Shown: positions 63,313 to 64,000 of the stretch, piece after piece | How the letters are laid out: the number at the start of each line of letters is the position of its first letter | Position numbering within the stretch: position 1 is the first letter of the stretch | Program-made: the position numbers and the translations under genes | Assembly: GCA_040954595.2 (NCBI GenBank) | Contig: CM082596.2 | Span: 10,850,001-10,914,000, forward strand | Direction: 5' to 3' | Source: Balanoglossus misakiensis | Taxonomy: Eukaryota > Hemichordata | Length of the DNA: 64,000 bases | Notes under the pieces: generated by a model | Databases searched by the model: none | The model's input: the letters and a program-made list of their open reading frames with translations, nothing else | What the model was told of the DNA's origin: nothing

Positions 63313-63482
63313 ATTATATTATGCCAGTATATTGAAACTTTGCATAAAACATTTTAAAAAGGCATTTTCTTTGACTATGATATATGACTGTGGTATATGG
63401 CTAATATATCACGGTCACGTGTCGTGTCTCGACCAATCAAATAGCGTGATTTACACCATCAATATACTGGTATAATATAATT
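63313..63482. mobile_element. 170-bp TIR element adjacent to the hairpin
   Basis: ATTATATTATGCCAGTATAT at 63313 is repeated as its complement ending at 63482; over 23 bp there is one mismatch. The inside contains GGTATATGGCTAATATATCA and CGACCAATCAAATAG. It directly abuts the hairpin, so both may be parts of one composite insertion. Target duplication could not be defined in this AT-rich context. Confidence 0.6.
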
Positions 63483-63800
63483 TCAGTTTTTTGTGACATT
63501 CTGTTCAATTCTCATTAGTGGTGTAATTTTTCTATGAAAATGTTTTATACCGCTAGAACAGCATATTCTCTGATATTTCGTAAATTAACAGGTTTCGAAC
63601 ATAGTCATGTTCAAAGTAATACTTTATTGCTTGATAATCTAAATGTTTTAACTCTTGATGAGATACTTAAGGAAAAAAAGTCATATAGTTTAATGAGCAG
63701 GTTTCAGCTTTCTAGTACTTTGATCGTGTCTTCTGTACTGCCCAAGTCTATTTTTTCAAAAATTTTATTATGGAATGTTTGGTGTCAAAGACTATTTTAA
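63483..63800 (+). pseudogene. LINE remnant, part 2 (C-terminal region)
   Basis: The frame ending at 63800 encodes 88 residues beginning MKMFYTARTAYSLIFRKLTG, followed by LDNLNVLTLDEILKEK, YSLMSRFQLSSTLIVSS and a final W. This resembles the region after the RT in LINE ORF2 proteins, where a Tyr-rich segment (AYNxxFRxLxG type) precedes a Leu/Ile-rich one ending in R..S.N. The order and strand agree with part 1, so both belong to one LINE copy split by the inserts at 63200-63482. It is too short and isolated to function. Confidence 0.65.
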
Positions 63801-64000
63801 CTAGAAGTATTTTTTTTCTTGTTTACCTCCTATGGATTATTTTTTATCTGAAATAAACATTAACAATAATGTATTTGCCTGTAAACAAATATTGACGTCC
63901 ATTCGTAGCGTTATTTTGTCAGTGAAATGGCTTCATCATTATCCATCCAACCAAAGTTGAAACAGAGTTAAATATGCACTGCTTGAAATCATAAAATGTT
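63801..64000. other. AT-rich end of window, possibly LINE 3' region
   Basis: No frame or motif is recognisable. AAATAAACATTAACAATAAT at about 63852-63871 could be a degraded LINE tail, but AT-rich sequence makes that weak. Confidence 0.3.

Overview
The window looks like metazoan heterochromatin, probably from a marine invertebrate. The evidence is a very long AT-rich satellite array, tyrosine-recombinase (YR) retrotransposons of the DIRS/Ngaro order, several short terminal-inverted-repeat (TIR) elements and a decayed LINE. I cannot name the species. An echinoderm, hemichordate or amphioxus-like animal is a guess from the transposon mix. I see no host protein-coding gene, tRNA or rRNA.

Layout: 1-1340 is unassigned DNA. 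1341-5210 is a decayed, minus-strand YR retrotransposon (element 1), with gag, RT, RNase H and YR all recognisable but broken by stops and frameshifts. Its gag 5' end is cut off by the satellite. From about 5211 to 58471 runs one satellite array. Its monomers come in two length classes, about 186 bp and about 205-210 bp, and I estimate roughly 235 copies. The array is interrupted twice: by a 346-bp near-complete palindrome at 17666-18011, and by a well-preserved 5.3-kb YR retrotransposon (element 2) at 23097-28414. Parts of the array are homogenised into higher-order repeats. Periods measured from diagnostic variants are 2041, 1633, 1590, 1218/1223 (nested in 2441) and 1197 bp.

Element 2 has split direct repeats. 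Read on the minus strand the order is A1 - gag - RT/RNase H - YR - B1 - A2 - B2. A1 and A2 are 162 bp each with one difference; B1 and B2 are 101 bp each and identical. The same 7-bp string, TAAATTA, lies at both outer ends and at the internal B1/A2 junction, and it occurs in the satellite monomer at the insertion point. This fits recombinase-mediated entry of a circular intermediate at a matching core. Gag should form the particle, RT/RNase H make the DNA and YR integrate it. A frame change where gag meets RT suggests this copy may not be fully functional.

The array ends on the right at the terminal inverted repeat of a G-tract-rich element (58472-59627). The rest (59628-64000) is a patchwork: a TA-flanked TIR element, an inverted pair of related repeats, a second partial G-tract element, and a LINE reverse-transcriptase remnant interrupted by a foldback hairpin and a small TIR element.
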